From Bacillus_AB infantis_B (lineage in GTDB: Bacteria; Bacillota; Bacilli; Bacillales; Cytobacillaceae), in contig NZ_VTER01000002.1 of NCBI RefSeq assembly GCF_008180445.1, positions 248,001 to 312,000 of the forward strand: a stretch of DNA of 64,000 nucleotides. The letters are read 5' to 3'. Below, in pieces: positions 19,282-27,647 of this stretch. A model generated the notes under the pieces. That model ran no database searches, had not been told where the DNA came from, and saw only the letters and a list, made by a program, of their open reading frames with translations. Position numbers and translations under genes: made by a program. The stretch's first letter is position 1. The number at the start of each line of letters is the position of its first letter.

Positions 19282-19467
19282 TTGGGCAGTCCAATACAAG
19301 ATAAAAATCAGCAGGTTACATTCCTGAAGCACCGCTTAAATATGTTCATGGATGTCCTGGATGCGATAGATCCAGAGGACACGGAGCTTGAAGACATAGA
19401 CCGTCTGATCGAGATGATCGACGAACTGGAATCTAAGTGTAAAGAATTTAATAACCGCGAAGAGTAG
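19282..19467 (+). CDS. SE1561 family small protein
   Basis: 61 residues beginning at TTG: GSPIQDKNQQVTFLKHRL, an acidic middle (DAIDPEDTELEDID) and a helical end. It matches the small conserved SE1561-type protein of bacilli, which has no known function. The TTG was chosen because AAAGGAGA ends 7 bases before it; longer in-frame starts run through the hairpin at 19242. Confidence 0.7.
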   Translation: MGSPIQDKNQQVTFLKHRLNMFMDVLDAIDPEDTELEDIDRLIEMIDELESKCKEFNNREE

Positions 19468-19470
19468 GAG

Positions 19471-19499
19471 GGAGCCCTGGTTTGAGGGCTCTTTTTATT
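19471..19499 (+). terminator. Terminator of the SE1561-type gene
   Basis: The stem GAGCCCT/AGGGCTC is followed by TTTTTATTTT. Confidence 0.8.
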
Positions 19500-19565
19500 T
19501 TAGGCTGTGCGGCTGTCAGGTGGCTGGTCGCAAAAAAAAGGTTGAAGGCCGCGATATACTTGAAG

Positions 19566-19665
19566 TCGCAAATAAAAACCGAAACTCGCAAATATATCCG
19601 GAAACTCGCAAATAAAACGAAAATCCCGCAAATATCCCAAAAAACTCGCAAATATCCCCAGCAAC
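19566..19665. repeat. Tandem repeat, five units with exact 20-base period
   Basis: The core CTCGCAAATA recurs with starts at 19566, 19586, 19606, 19626 (CCGCAAATA) and 19646; the spacers are similar but not identical (mostly A/C-rich). Two helical turns per unit would put every core on one face of the DNA. It lies between a terminator and the fumarase promoter region. Confidence 0.8.
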
Positions 19666-19813
19666 CACACCCCGCCGCCCACCGAAATCCCACCTGTAAC
19701 CGATTTCACCTCCCCCTTTAAATCACCAAAGGATAGGAGTATAATAAAATCGTGAAAATTCGTACAAAAAACAGAAGATTTTTGAGGGGAACGAAAGGGA
19801 AGGGGATCTTGCT

Positions 19814-21364
19814 GTGAATTTCGAGACATTACAGGAAAGCATGTACCAGTTGATTGTGGAGACTTCTACGAACCTGCCGAAGGATGTGCGCCGCGCGATC
19901 AAGAGTGCGAAGGAGCGCGAGAGTGCCGGCACGCGTTCGGCGATGAGCCTTGGGACGATTACGAATAATATTAAGATGGCGGACGATAATGTATCGCCGA
20001 TCTGCCAGGATACAGGATTGCCGACTTTTAAAATCAAGACGCCGGTCGGTGTGAACCAGCTCGAAATCAAGGAAGCAATCAAGAACGCGATCGCCCTTGC
20101 AACGAAAAACGGGAAGCTGCGCCCGAACTCTGTGGATTCGCTGACAGGGGACAACAGCGGCGACAATCTTGGCGCCGGCACGCCGGTCATCAAGTTTGAG
20201 CAATGGGAAAAAGATTATATCGACGCGCGCCTGATTCTAAAGGGCGGCGGCTGTGAAAATAAAAATATCCAGTACAGCCTTCCATGCGAGCTGGACGGAC
20301 TGGGCCGTGCGGGCCGCGATTTGGACGGGATCCGCAAGTGCATCCTGCATTCTGTGTACCAGGCACAGGGACAGGGCTGCAGCGCCGGCTTCATCGGCGT
20401 CGGCATCGGCGGCGACCGCTCTTCCGGCTATGACCTGGCCAAAGAGCAGCTGTTCCGTTCAGTGGATGATGTGAACCCGCATCCAGACCTGCAGAAGGTT
20501 GAGGAATATGTCCTCGAAAATGCCAACAAGCTTGGCATCGGCACCATGGGCTTCGGCGGCGAAACGACGCTGCTCGGCTGCAAAATTGGCGTCATGAACC
20601 GCATCCCGGCCAGCTTCTTCGTCTCGGTAGCCTACAACTGCTGGGCATTCCGCCGTCTCGGCATCAGCATTTCTCCTGCAACAGGCGAGATCAATGAGTG
20701 GATGTACCAGGAAGGCGAGAAGATCGATTTCGCACCAACAGAAGCCGAGCTTGAAACAGCGGCTGCTGTAGAAGAAACAGCCCAGAATGTGGTCACGCTG
20801 CAGGCGCCGATCACGGAGGAGCAGATCCGCGCTCTGAATGTCGGCGATGTCGTACAGATCAACGGCATGATGTACACTGGCCGTGACGCAATCCATCACC
20901 ATCTGATGGACCATGATGCACCGATCGACCTCAATGGCCAGGTCATCTACCACTGCGGTCCGGTCATGATGAAGGACGAGGCAGGCGAATGGCATGTCAA
21001 AGCGGCAGGGCCGACGACCAGCATCCGTGAGGAGCCTTACCAGGGCGATATCATGAAAAAATTTGGCATCCGCGCCGTGATCGGTAAAGGCGGAATGGGG
21101 CCGAAAACACTGGCAGCTCTCCAGGAGCATGGCGGCGTTTACCTGAATGCCATCGGCGGCGCAGCCCAGTATTATGCAGACTGCATCAAAAAAGTCGAAG
21201 GCGTCGACCTGATGGAATTCGGCATTCCGGAAGCGATGTGGCATCTAAAGGTTGAAGGCTTCACAGCTGTCGTAACGATGGATTCACACGGCAACAGCCT
21301 CCACCAGGATGTGGATAAGTCTTCACTAGAGAAACTGTCCCAATTCAAAGAACGGGTTTACTAA
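19814..21364 (+). CDS. Class I (iron-sulfur) fumarate hydratase
   Basis: 516 residues starting at GTG. The N-terminal alpha domain has SPICQDTGLPTF, then GGGCENKN and GQGCSAGFIGVGIGGDRSSG, where the cysteines ligate the 4Fe-4S cluster; the beta domain from ~350 carries GRDAIHHHL, YHCGPV, AAGPTTSIRE and GKGGMGPKT. Fused class I fumarases reversibly hydrate fumarate to malate in the TCA cycle and are oxygen sensitive. B. subtilis uses the unrelated class II CitG. Codon use is GC-richer than the downstream island. Confidence 0.95.
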   Translation: MNFETLQESMYQLIVETSTNLPKDVRRAIKSAKERESAGTRSAMSLGTITNNIKMADDNVSPICQDTGLPTFKIKTPVGVNQLEIKEAIKNAIALATKNGKLRPNSVDSLTGDNSGDNLGAGTPVIKFEQWEKDYIDARLILKGGGCENKNIQYSLPCELDGLGRAGRDLDGIRKCILHSVYQAQGQGCSAGFIGVGIGGDRSSGYDLAKEQLFRSVDDVNPHPDLQKVEEYVLENANKLGIGTMGFGGETTLLGCKIGVMNRIPASFFVSVAYNCWAFRRLGISISPATGEINEWMYQEGEKIDFAPTEAELETAAAVEETAQNVVTLQAPITEEQIRALNVGDVVQINGMMYTGRDAIHHHLMDHDAPIDLNGQVIYHCGPVMMKDEAGEWHVKAAGPTTSIREEPYQGDIMKKFGIRAVIGKGGMGPKTLAALQEHGGVYLNAIGGAAQYYADCIKKVEGVDLMEFGIPEAMWHLKVEGFTAVVTMDSHGNSLHQDVDKSSLEKLSQFKERVY

Positions 21365-21373
21365 TAAGATACA

Positions 21374-21405
21374 AAAGCGGGGAGCCAGGTGCTTCCCGCT
21401 TTTTC
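21374..21405 (+). terminator. Terminator of the fumarase gene
   Basis: The stem AGCGGGGAG/CTTCCCGCT is followed by TTTTC. Confidence 0.8.
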
Positions 21406-21476
21406 TAATGTTTGACAGAATGCTCCCGCCCATTTTCACAAACACTAAACCTAAAAGGTTTGAAGGAGGAAATGGG

Positions 21477-22274
21477 ATGAGATACTGGAAGCAGCTGATG
21501 CTGGCCCTTGTGCTGTTTTTTGCCGGGAGTGCTTCTGCCCACGCAGGGACCGCCAATTCGCCGATCCATTGGGGCTTCAAGAAGGCAAAGGATGAAGTGC
21601 CGGCAGAGGCAGGTAAGCCACTCGATGATCTGCTGGAAAGGTACGGGTCTTATTATAAAGGCGATACAAGCAAGAAGGATATTTATCTGACATTCGATAA
21701 CGGCTATGAAAATGGCTATACGGAGAAGGTCCTTGATGTTTTGAAAAAAGAACAGGTGCCGGCCGCCTTTTTCGTGACAGGCCATTATTTGAACAGCGCC
21801 CCGGACCTTGTCAAGCGGATGGCGAAGGAAGGCCATATTGTCGGCAACCACTCCTGGCACCACCCGGATATGACGCGGATCAGCGATGAGAAGCTGGCGA
21901 AGGAGCTGGAGATGGTCCGTGCCAAGACGGAGGAGCTGACAGGCGTCAAGCAGATGGCCTACCTGAGGCCGCCGCGCGGGATTTTCAGCGAGCGCACACT
22001 TGACCTTGCGAAAAAGCAGGGCTATACCCATGTATTCTGGTCACTTGCCTTCGTTGACTGGCACAGGGACGCACAGAAGGGCTGGGAATATTCCTATAAC
22101 AATATCATGAAGCAGATCCACCCCGGCTGCATCCTCCTGTTGCATACCGTCTCAAAGGACAATGCCGATGCACTGGAAAAAGCGATCCAGGATCTGAAGA
22201 AAAGGGGCTATACGTTTAAAAGCCTTGATCAATTGGAGATGAATAAAGCGTTCGAACATGATATGCTGTACTAG
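21477..22274 (+). CDS. pdaA: Polysaccharide deacetylase PdaA (muramic delta-lactam)
   Basis: 265 residues with a signal peptide (hydrophobic 5-20, cleavage near ASAHAG). The NodB-homology domain starts with LTFDNGYENGYT, the PdaA-type first motif; HSWHHPDM holds the metal-binding histidines and RPPRG the third motif. PdaA deacetylates N-acetylmuramic acid in the spore cortex, a step to muramic delta-lactam needed for germination, so the host probably forms endospores. The ATG follows GAAGGAGGA. Confidence 0.92.
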   Translation: MRYWKQLMLALVLFFAGSASAHAGTANSPIHWGFKKAKDEVPAEAGKPLDDLLERYGSYYKGDTSKKDIYLTFDNGYENGYTEKVLDVLKKEQVPAAFFVTGHYLNSAPDLVKRMAKEGHIVGNHSWHHPDMTRISDEKLAKELEMVRAKTEELTGVKQMAYLRPPRGIFSERTLDLAKKQGYTHVFWSLAFVDWHRDAQKGWEYSYNNIMKQIHPGCILLLHTVSKDNADALEKAIQDLKKRGYTFKSLDQLEMNKAFEHDMLY

Positions 22275-22279
22275 ACACC

Positions 22280-22310
22280 TGCCCAAATCATCAAGGATTT
22301 GGGCTTGTTT
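22280..22310 (+). terminator. Terminator of pdaA
   Basis: The stem GCCCAAAT/ATTTGGGC is followed by TTGTTT. Confidence 0.75.
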
Positions 22311-22372
22311 CTTGGGAGCAGCATAATCCCAAGTGTTATAATAAGGTAAAAAACACAAGGGATGGATGCTAG

Positions 22373-23233
22373 TTGGCTATTTTTCAAATGAAAGGACCTT
22401 ATAACTTTGATCTTGTATTGGACAGGCTTTCGCTTGATCCGCTTCATGCTGTTGACAAGGAAAAGCGGAGTGTGAAGGTTCCTTTGATGATTGAAAATGA
22501 ACCGATCGCTGCCGAGGTGACAGCGACGGGAACCACTGAGCATCCTGAATTCATTATAAACGGCACAGAGGGAAAGCATAAAGAAAAAGCGGAAGAGCGC
22601 CTGGCGCAGATCTTTCAATGGCATATCCCGCTTGAGGATATCCATACCCATTTCCAGGGGACAGAGCTGAAGGCGATTTTTGACGAGCATTACGGCACAC
22701 CGGTTGTGCTGGATTTCGATCCGTACGGCTGCCTGCTGAAATGCATCATCCACCAGCAGCTCAACCTGTCATTTGCCTTCACACTGACGAAGCGGTTTGT
22801 CGAGACATTCGGTTTTCAAAAAGACGGCGTCTGGTTCTATCCGCGTCCGGAAACAGTGGCCGCCCTGACAGTGGAACAGCTCCGCGAGCTCCAGTTCAGC
22901 GGCAGGAAAGCCGAGTACGCCATCGGCCTCTCACAGGAAATCACCGAGGGAAGATTGAATCTTGAGGAGCTGGCAGAAGAGCCGGATGAAAACATCATGA
23001 AAAAGCTCATCAAAATCCGCGGCATCGGCCCATGGACGGTCCAGAACTTCCTGATGTTCGGACTCGGCCGCCAGAACCTTTTCCCGAAGGCAGATATCGG
23101 GCTGCAAAATGCCCTGAAGAAATTATATAAGCTTGAAGCAAAACCGACCCACGAGCAGATGGACGAATATATGCTAGGGTGGGATCCTTATCTAACCTAT
23201 GCTTCCCTGTATCTATGGCGAAGCATTGAATAA
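22373..23233 (+). CDS. yfjP: DNA-3-methyladenine glycosylase, AlkA/HhH-GPD type (YfjP-like)
   Basis: 286 residues starting at TTG. An N-terminal mixed domain precedes the HhH-GPD fold: IIHQQLNLSFA, the hairpin LIKIRGIGPWTVQNFLMFGLGR, and the catalytic aspartate in FPKADIGLQ. It excises alkylated bases, starting base excision repair. It is 18 bases upstream of rlmD, so they are probably cotranscribed, as are yfjP and yfjO in B. subtilis. Confidence 0.88.
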   Translation: MAIFQMKGPYNFDLVLDRLSLDPLHAVDKEKRSVKVPLMIENEPIAAEVTATGTTEHPEFIINGTEGKHKEKAEERLAQIFQWHIPLEDIHTHFQGTELKAIFDEHYGTPVVLDFDPYGCLLKCIIHQQLNLSFAFTLTKRFVETFGFQKDGVWFYPRPETVAALTVEQLRELQFSGRKAEYAIGLSQEITEGRLNLEELAEEPDENIMKKLIKIRGIGPWTVQNFLMFGLGRQNLFPKADIGLQNALKKLYKLEAKPTHEQMDEYMLGWDPYLTYASLYLWRSIE

Positions 23234-23251
23234 ATGGAGTGAAGCAGCACG

Positions 23252-24646
23252 ATGAAAAACGAACAAACCGTAAAAATACAAGAAAAGCAGACCTTCCCGC
23301 TCACAATCAAGCGGCTCGGCATCAATGGTGAGGGCGTCGGCTATTTTAAAAGACAGGTCGTCTTTGTACCAGGTGCACTGCCTGGAGAAGAGGTCGTCGT
23401 CGAAGCCACAAAGGTGAGCCCGAAGTTCGCCGAAGCCAAAATCAAAACGATCCGCAAAGAGTCCGAGTACCGCGTCCAGGCGCCATGCCCGGTCTATGAA
23501 CTGTGCGGCGGCTGCCAGCTGCAGCATCTCCGCTATGACCGGCAGCTGCAGGAAAAGCGCGACATCGTCATCCAGGCGCTCGAACGCCATACAAAGCTTC
23601 CGGTTACAGGGCTCGACATCCGCGACACGATCGGCATGGAGGATCCGTGGAACTATCGCAACAAAGCGGCCTTCCAGGTCGGCCAGGAGGATGGAAAAAT
23701 CATCGCCGGCCTCTATGGGCTCAACTCCCATAACCTGATCAACATCCCGCAATGCGTCGTGCAGCATCCGCACACCAACAAAGCGATCGGTGTTGTCAAG
23801 AAGGTCATGAACAAAATTGGCATCTCTGTCTACAACGAAAAGACGAAAAAAGGAACCGTCCGCACCATCATGGCCCGGACCGGCATCCAGAGCGGCGAGC
23901 TCCAAATCGTCATCATCACATCAACCAAGGACCTGCCGAAAAAAGAGCAGCTCATCACAGAAATCACCAAAAGGCTGCCGCAGGTCAAATCAATCATGCA
24001 AAACATCAACGGCGAAAAAACATCCCTGATCTTCGGAAAAGAAACGCGCCATATGCACGGGGAAGAATACATCCAGGAAACACTCGGGGACCTCTCCTTC
24101 GAGCTCTCCGCCCGCACCTTTTTCCAGCTCAACCCAGAGCAGACCGTCAAGCTCTATAACGAAGTCAAAAAAGCCGCCAGCCTCACAGGCAAAGAAAAGG
24201 TCGCAGACGCCTACTGCGGCGTAGGCACCATCGGCCTCTGGCTCGCAGACCAGGCAGGCGAAATCCGCGGCATGGACATCATCCCGGAATCCATCCAGGA
24301 CGCCAAGAAAAACGCCGCCAGAAATAACATCAAGCACGCTAAATACGAAACCGGGAAAGCTGAAGTTCTTCTGCCGAAATGGATGAAAGAAGGCTGGAGG
24401 CCGGACGTCATCGTGGTTGATCCGCCAAGGACTGGCCTTGACCAGGCGCTGCTGAAAACGATTTTGAAGGTGAAGCCTAAGAAGGTTGTGTATGTGTCCT
24501 GTAATCCGTCGACATTGGCGAAGGATATTGCGGTGCTGGATCCGGAGTATAAAGTGGAGTATATGCAGCCGGTGGATATGTTTCCGCAGACGGCGCACGT
24601 TGAAGTGGTAAGTGAATTAGTATTGAGGAGTGGAGCAGGTTCCTGA
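23252..24646 (+). CDS. rlmD: 23S rRNA uracil-C5 methyltransferase RlmD/RlmCD (YfjO-like), intact parent copy
   Basis: 464 residues. An N-terminal TRAM domain (~8-65) is followed by the iron-sulfur cysteines in CPVYELCGGCQLQHL. The SAM motif is DAYCGVGTIGLWLA; VVDPPRTGLD and the nucleophile cysteine in VSCNPSTLAKDI complete the TrmA-family core. It uses SAM to methylate a uracil of 23S rRNA. The gene is complete, but pieces of its 3' half recur five times downstream to 43.3 kb, making it the likely parent of those fragments and the left border of the island. Confidence 0.93.
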   Translation: MKNEQTVKIQEKQTFPLTIKRLGINGEGVGYFKRQVVFVPGALPGEEVVVEATKVSPKFAEAKIKTIRKESEYRVQAPCPVYELCGGCQLQHLRYDRQLQEKRDIVIQALERHTKLPVTGLDIRDTIGMEDPWNYRNKAAFQVGQEDGKIIAGLYGLNSHNLINIPQCVVQHPHTNKAIGVVKKVMNKIGISVYNEKTKKGTVRTIMARTGIQSGELQIVIITSTKDLPKKEQLITEITKRLPQVKSIMQNINGEKTSLIFGKETRHMHGEEYIQETLGDLSFELSARTFFQLNPEQTVKLYNEVKKAASLTGKEKVADAYCGVGTIGLWLADQAGEIRGMDIIPESIQDAKKNAARNNIKHAKYETGKAEVLLPKWMKEGWRPDVIVVDPPRTGLDQALLKTILKVKPKKVVYVSCNPSTLAKDIAVLDPEYKVEYMQPVDMFPQTAHVEVVSELVLRSGAGS

Positions 24647-24667
24647 GGAGGGGGCCTGTTTTTTTTA
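24634..24667 (+). terminator. Terminator overlapping the rlmD stop
   Basis: CAGGTTCC/GGGGCCTG with a T8 run. A nearly identical copy follows the rlmD 3'-end fragment at 35.6 kb, and a decayed one follows that at 27.2 kb. Confidence 0.7.
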
Positions 24668-24936
24668 TAAGTATACATCTCCATTTTTGAGCCGTTCAAT
24701 TGGAGATAAGAAAAAATGGTAATGCATTGAAGCATAATTTGTGTAGTGTCTTGCCCAGTCTTTTTGACAGAAAGTTGCATTATTTAGATGCTGCTGGGGA
24801 ATAAGGGTTTCTAGAAATATTCATAGTCTTTACTCCAAACCATTTTTTATATAAGTAAAAATGGCTTTACTAATCACCCTAAAATTAAAAAGATGATTTC
24901 TTAAATATTTATTTTAGATCTATTTTTTAATTTTAT
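24668..24936. other. AT-rich boundary region after rlmD
   Basis: No gene is supported. Composition drops sharply to AT-rich immediately after the rlmD terminator, consistent with the left edge of acquired DNA. One TAGATCTA palindrome lies at 24915-24922. Confidence 0.5.
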
Positions 24937-24965
24937 TTGACAAGATCCAATTTAAAAGTTAATAT
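24937..24965 (+). promoter_or_regulatory. Sigma-A promoter of the DGQHR-HNH pair with flanking palindromes
   Basis: TTGACA, 17 bases, TAATAT is a near-perfect vegetative promoter. The 8-base palindrome TAGATCTA occurs on both sides, at 24915-24922 and 24981-24988, 66 bases apart, which suggests an operator pair for a repressor or for autoregulation. Confidence 0.65.
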
Positions 24966-25004
24966 TTTATTAGATTAACATAGATCTAATTTTATTAGAA
25001 AAGA

Positions 25005-26156
25005 GTGAGCGTTGTGATTAAGATCCCTTTGCAGAAAGTTGTTCAAAAAGGTAAAACCTTTTATGTTATGGTAGCAGATCCAAGGACAATAGTTGGACTT
25101 TTACCAAAAGTGGAAGCGGGTTCCTCTCAAGAAACACAAAGACCGTGGTTAAAAAAGAAAGTAATTGAAATTAGTTCTTACGTAGCTGGTAAGTTGAAAA
25201 TTGATGCAAATTATCGTGCATTGGGGTTAATCCCGAATAACCCTATATTAGTAATTAACCATCCTTTGGAAATTAAAAAGGAAACTGTAGAAGTGAAAAA
25301 TGGCGATATAACAGAAGAAAAGGATATGTACTATATTATGATCCCTACAGAGTTGGAGGATGGGAGTATCTATGAGGGTTCCATTGATGCCCTGGACGGT
25401 CAACATCGGTTAAGGTCCTTTGATCCAGAGTTTCGAGATCCTAAGTTTTCAGATCATACCCCCTATCAAATGATTTTTTCGGTGTTTGATGACCTTAGTA
25501 AGAATGAAAGAAAAGAAATATTTATGATTACAAATGAGAAGCAAGATAAGGTATCAACTAACCTTATCCGTCTTCTTAAAAAAGCACTTGGTTTGTTGAA
25601 TGAAGAAGAAGAAAAAGTTTTTGACATAACTGAAGGCATAAATGTGGAGCCGTTTTCAGTTTTAAAAGGTCGAATTATGTTTGGCTCTGATAAAGTGCTA
25701 AAGGGGTATAAAGATACCCAATTGTCCAAAATTCTTTCAAGGTCAGGGACTATTGACAGTTTTGAAACCTATGGTATTGATAATACAGAAAAGAAGGTAA
25801 AGGTAATTTCAAATTACTTAAAGGCCTGGGAAGAAATCTTTGATGTTAGCTATCAAGATCCAGGAAAAGACACACTTACAAAGATAAGTGGGGTACGTTA
25901 TGTCCTTTATCTATTCCCTAGCATTTTTGAAATCCTGATGAAGAATCAGAAACCTGCAACTAAAGACAATTTTAAAGAGATTATCCTTAAATTGCCTCAA
26001 GCTACTGGTATAGATAACGTTTTTGAAAATCCAAATACTTCCTTAGCTTTTCGAGGCGAAGGAGCTACTGTCAAGTTATCCAAGGATCATGGTAAGGACT
26101 TACTTACTCATATTAATAGTGAGAATACAAACTTTGATCCCACGGATGGGATTTAA
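25005..26156 (+). CDS. DGQHR-domain protein (DndB-related)
   Basis: 383 residues. The diagnostic stretch SIDALDGQHRLRS lies near 127-139, preceded by a beta-rich region and followed by FMITNEKQDKVS. DGQHR proteins include DndB, the regulator of phosphorothioate DNA modification; others sit beside nucleases in defence loci, with unknown activity. The start may be GTG 25005 or GTG 25014, the latter better placed after AGAGTGAG. The HNH gene starts 2 bases after its stop. No dndACDE genes are in the window, so this is not a Dnd system. Confidence 0.8.
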   Translation: MSVVIKIPLQKVVQKGKTFYVMVADPRTIVGLLPKVEAGSSQETQRPWLKKKVIEISSYVAGKLKIDANYRALGLIPNNPILVINHPLEIKKETVEVKNGDITEEKDMYYIMIPTELEDGSIYEGSIDALDGQHRLRSFDPEFRDPKFSDHTPYQMIFSVFDDLSKNERKEIFMITNEKQDKVSTNLIRLLKKALGLLNEEEEKVFDITEGINVEPFSVLKGRIMFGSDKVLKGYKDTQLSKILSRSGTIDSFETYGIDNTEKKVKVISNYLKAWEEIFDVSYQDPGKDTLTKISGVRYVLYLFPSIFEILMKNQKPATKDNFKEIILKLPQATGIDNVFENPNTSLAFRGEGATVKLSKDHGKDLLTHINSENTNFDPTDGI

Positions 26157-26158
26157 TC

Positions 26159-26692
26159 ATGGTGGCTAAAAAACTTAATGAGTTATTATTTCGTAATGAC
26201 ATATGCATGGATGACTTACTAGGGAAAATATACCAAAATATGCTATTAAGCGTTTTTGAAACAATTTGCCTGGAAATGAAAGATATAAAAGTTCGAAAAG
26301 ATGTGCTTGCGAACCTCCGAAAATCTATCCACCCTGAATTGTATATTCGGCGCCTTGCCCTTAAAATGAGTGGTTGTGATTTATCTATTGAGGAATGTAA
26401 TGAACTGTATAATTGGCTAGTGGCATATTTTAGAAAAATTAATACTCGAAAAAAGTTCCCAGTTAGCCTCAGAAACGAATTACTCAATGAGCAACAATAT
26501 CTTTGCAACATTTGTTACAAAGACATTAACGCTTCTAATTCTGAAATTGACCATATCATTCCATGGGATTATGTTGGAGATGAGTTAGACAATAACCTTC
26601 AACTCTTATGTTGTAAATGTAATGAAAGGAAAGGGAGAAGCATTTATTTCCAGTTGAATATGCATCTTATCAATCTTAAAGAGGCTCAGTAA
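26159..26692 (+). CDS. HNH endonuclease
   Basis: 177 residues. A helical N-terminal domain (1-105) is followed by an HNH nuclease: CNIC, then SEIDHIIPW with the catalytic DH, NNLQLLCCKCNERKG with the asparagine and second cysteine pair. The zinc-ribbon cysteines are intact. It is translationally coupled to the DGQHR gene and is the presumed effector of the pair. A hairpin repeat follows 80 bases on. Confidence 0.88.
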   Translation: MVAKKLNELLFRNDICMDDLLGKIYQNMLLSVFETICLEMKDIKVRKDVLANLRKSIHPELYIRRLALKMSGCDLSIEECNELYNWLVAYFRKINTRKKFPVSLRNELLNEQQYLCNICYKDINASNSEIDHIIPWDYVGDELDNNLQLLCCKCNERKGRSIYFQLNMHLINLKEAQ

Positions 26693-26774
26693 TCTATATG
26701 TATATATAAATTGCTAGATCAGGTTGCTAAAAGAAATGTTAGTCATTCTTTTAAAAATCTTGTGCCTAAAAAAT

Positions 26775-26828
26775 AGGTGTCTGACCCCATGTTAGCTAAA
26801 GTTTTAAGGCGTATGGGGTCAGGCACCT
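26775..26828 (+). repeat. Hairpin repeat copy 1
   Basis: Arms AGGTGTCTGACCCCAT/ATGGGGTCAGGCACCT with the typical loop (GCTAAAGTTTTAAGGC). An rlmD fragment begins within about 30 bases of its right end. Confidence 0.9.
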
Positions 26829-26844
26829 TCTTTTATTGGAAGAG

Positions 26845-27296
26845 AAGGTGCCATATGGATCGCAGACTATGCAGGCGAAGTCCGCGGCATGGACATCCCA
26901 GAATCCATCCAGGACGGCAGGAAAAGCAAAAACATCAAACACGCTAAATACGAAACAGGTAAAGCCGAAGTCTTGTCGCAGAAATGGGTGAAAGAAGGGT
27001 GGAGACCTGGCGTCATCGTGGTTGATCCGCCTAGGACAGATCTTGACCAAGCGCTGTTGAAAACGATTTTGAAGGTGAAGCCTAAGAAGGTTGCTTATGT
27101 GTCCTGTAATCTGTCGACATTGGCAAAGGATATTGCGGTGCTGGATCCGAAGTATAAAGTGGAGTATATGCAGCCGGTGGATATGTTTCCGCAGACCAGC
27201 CATGTAGAAGTGGTAAGTGAATTGGTATTGAGGAGTAGAGCAGGTTCCAGAGGAGGGGCCTATTTTTGGTCAAGCCAAAAAAAATATTTAAGTTAG
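26845..27296 (+). pseudogene. rlmD 3' fragment 1
   Basis: From about 26850 the DNA matches rlmD 24230-24660 at roughly 88-90% by eye, to the end of the gene. Small in-frame losses occur (near KSKNIKHAK), the catalytic SCNPSTL is changed to SCNLSTL, and the stop is lost (TGA to AGA), so translation runs on to 27296. The N-terminal two thirds are absent and no start signal is evident. Confidence 0.88.
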
Positions 27297-27505
27297 TGCT
27301 AGTTAGTTATTGATTTTCCAATTCAAGGATACGAACTATTTAATTGTGGGGTTACACCCAGCCATTGAGGGTAAGAGGAGATTTTTAAGGAGTTTTATTT
27401 ACATTTGCTAATGATTCAACTAAAAAAGAAACGAGGATTCTAAGGGGAAAAATCCTGCGTCTCATTTGTGCAGTGAAACTTAGTCCTTAAATTAATTTTG
27501 GTTTG
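27297..27505. other. Intergenic, no supported gene
   Basis: Nothing supported between the rlmD fragment and the small minus-strand gene. A plus-strand ORF beginning at 27498 is antisense to two better minus-strand genes. Confidence 0.5.
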
Positions 27506-27628
27506 TCAGCTATTGCTAGGAGAAGGAGGCTTTTGGGCTGGTGGAGCCGGTGGGCGTGGAGAAGATGGCTTTGGATTTAATCCCCCTTTTTTTGTTGATC
27601 CCTCACTAAGTTTTTTACCATTTGTCAA
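27506..27628 (-). CDS. Tiny proline-rich protein (40 aa) downstream of DUF6338
   Basis: Minus strand TTG at 27628 gives a 40-residue peptide: a charged start (TNGKKLSEGSTKKGG), then a Pro/Ser/Ala run (NPKPSSPRPPAPPAQKPP) ending SPSNS. AGGGGGG lies about 6 bases before the TTG and about 20 bases separate it from the DUF6338 stop, so it is the second gene of that operon. PxxP-rich peptides bind SH3-like folds, and the DUF6338 C-terminus looks like a small beta-barrel; interaction is speculation. Confidence 0.55.
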   Translation of the reverse strand: MTNGKKLSEGSTKKGGLNPKPSSPRPPAPPAQKPPSPSNS

Positions 27629-27647
27629 TTTAGTTCCCCCCTTTATT

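Noticed and set aside
19566..19665. Possible CRISPR-like array
   Set aside because: The units are 20 bases with no separate repeat and unique spacers of usual length, and no cas genes are near.
20459..21244. Minus-strand 261-residue ORF
   Set aside because: It lies wholly inside the fumarase gene, whose motifs are complete; the long antisense frame is due to the higher GC and codon bias.
25005..26692. Complete Dnd phosphorothioation system
   Set aside because: Only a DGQHR protein is present; no DndA, C, D or E genes occur in the window.
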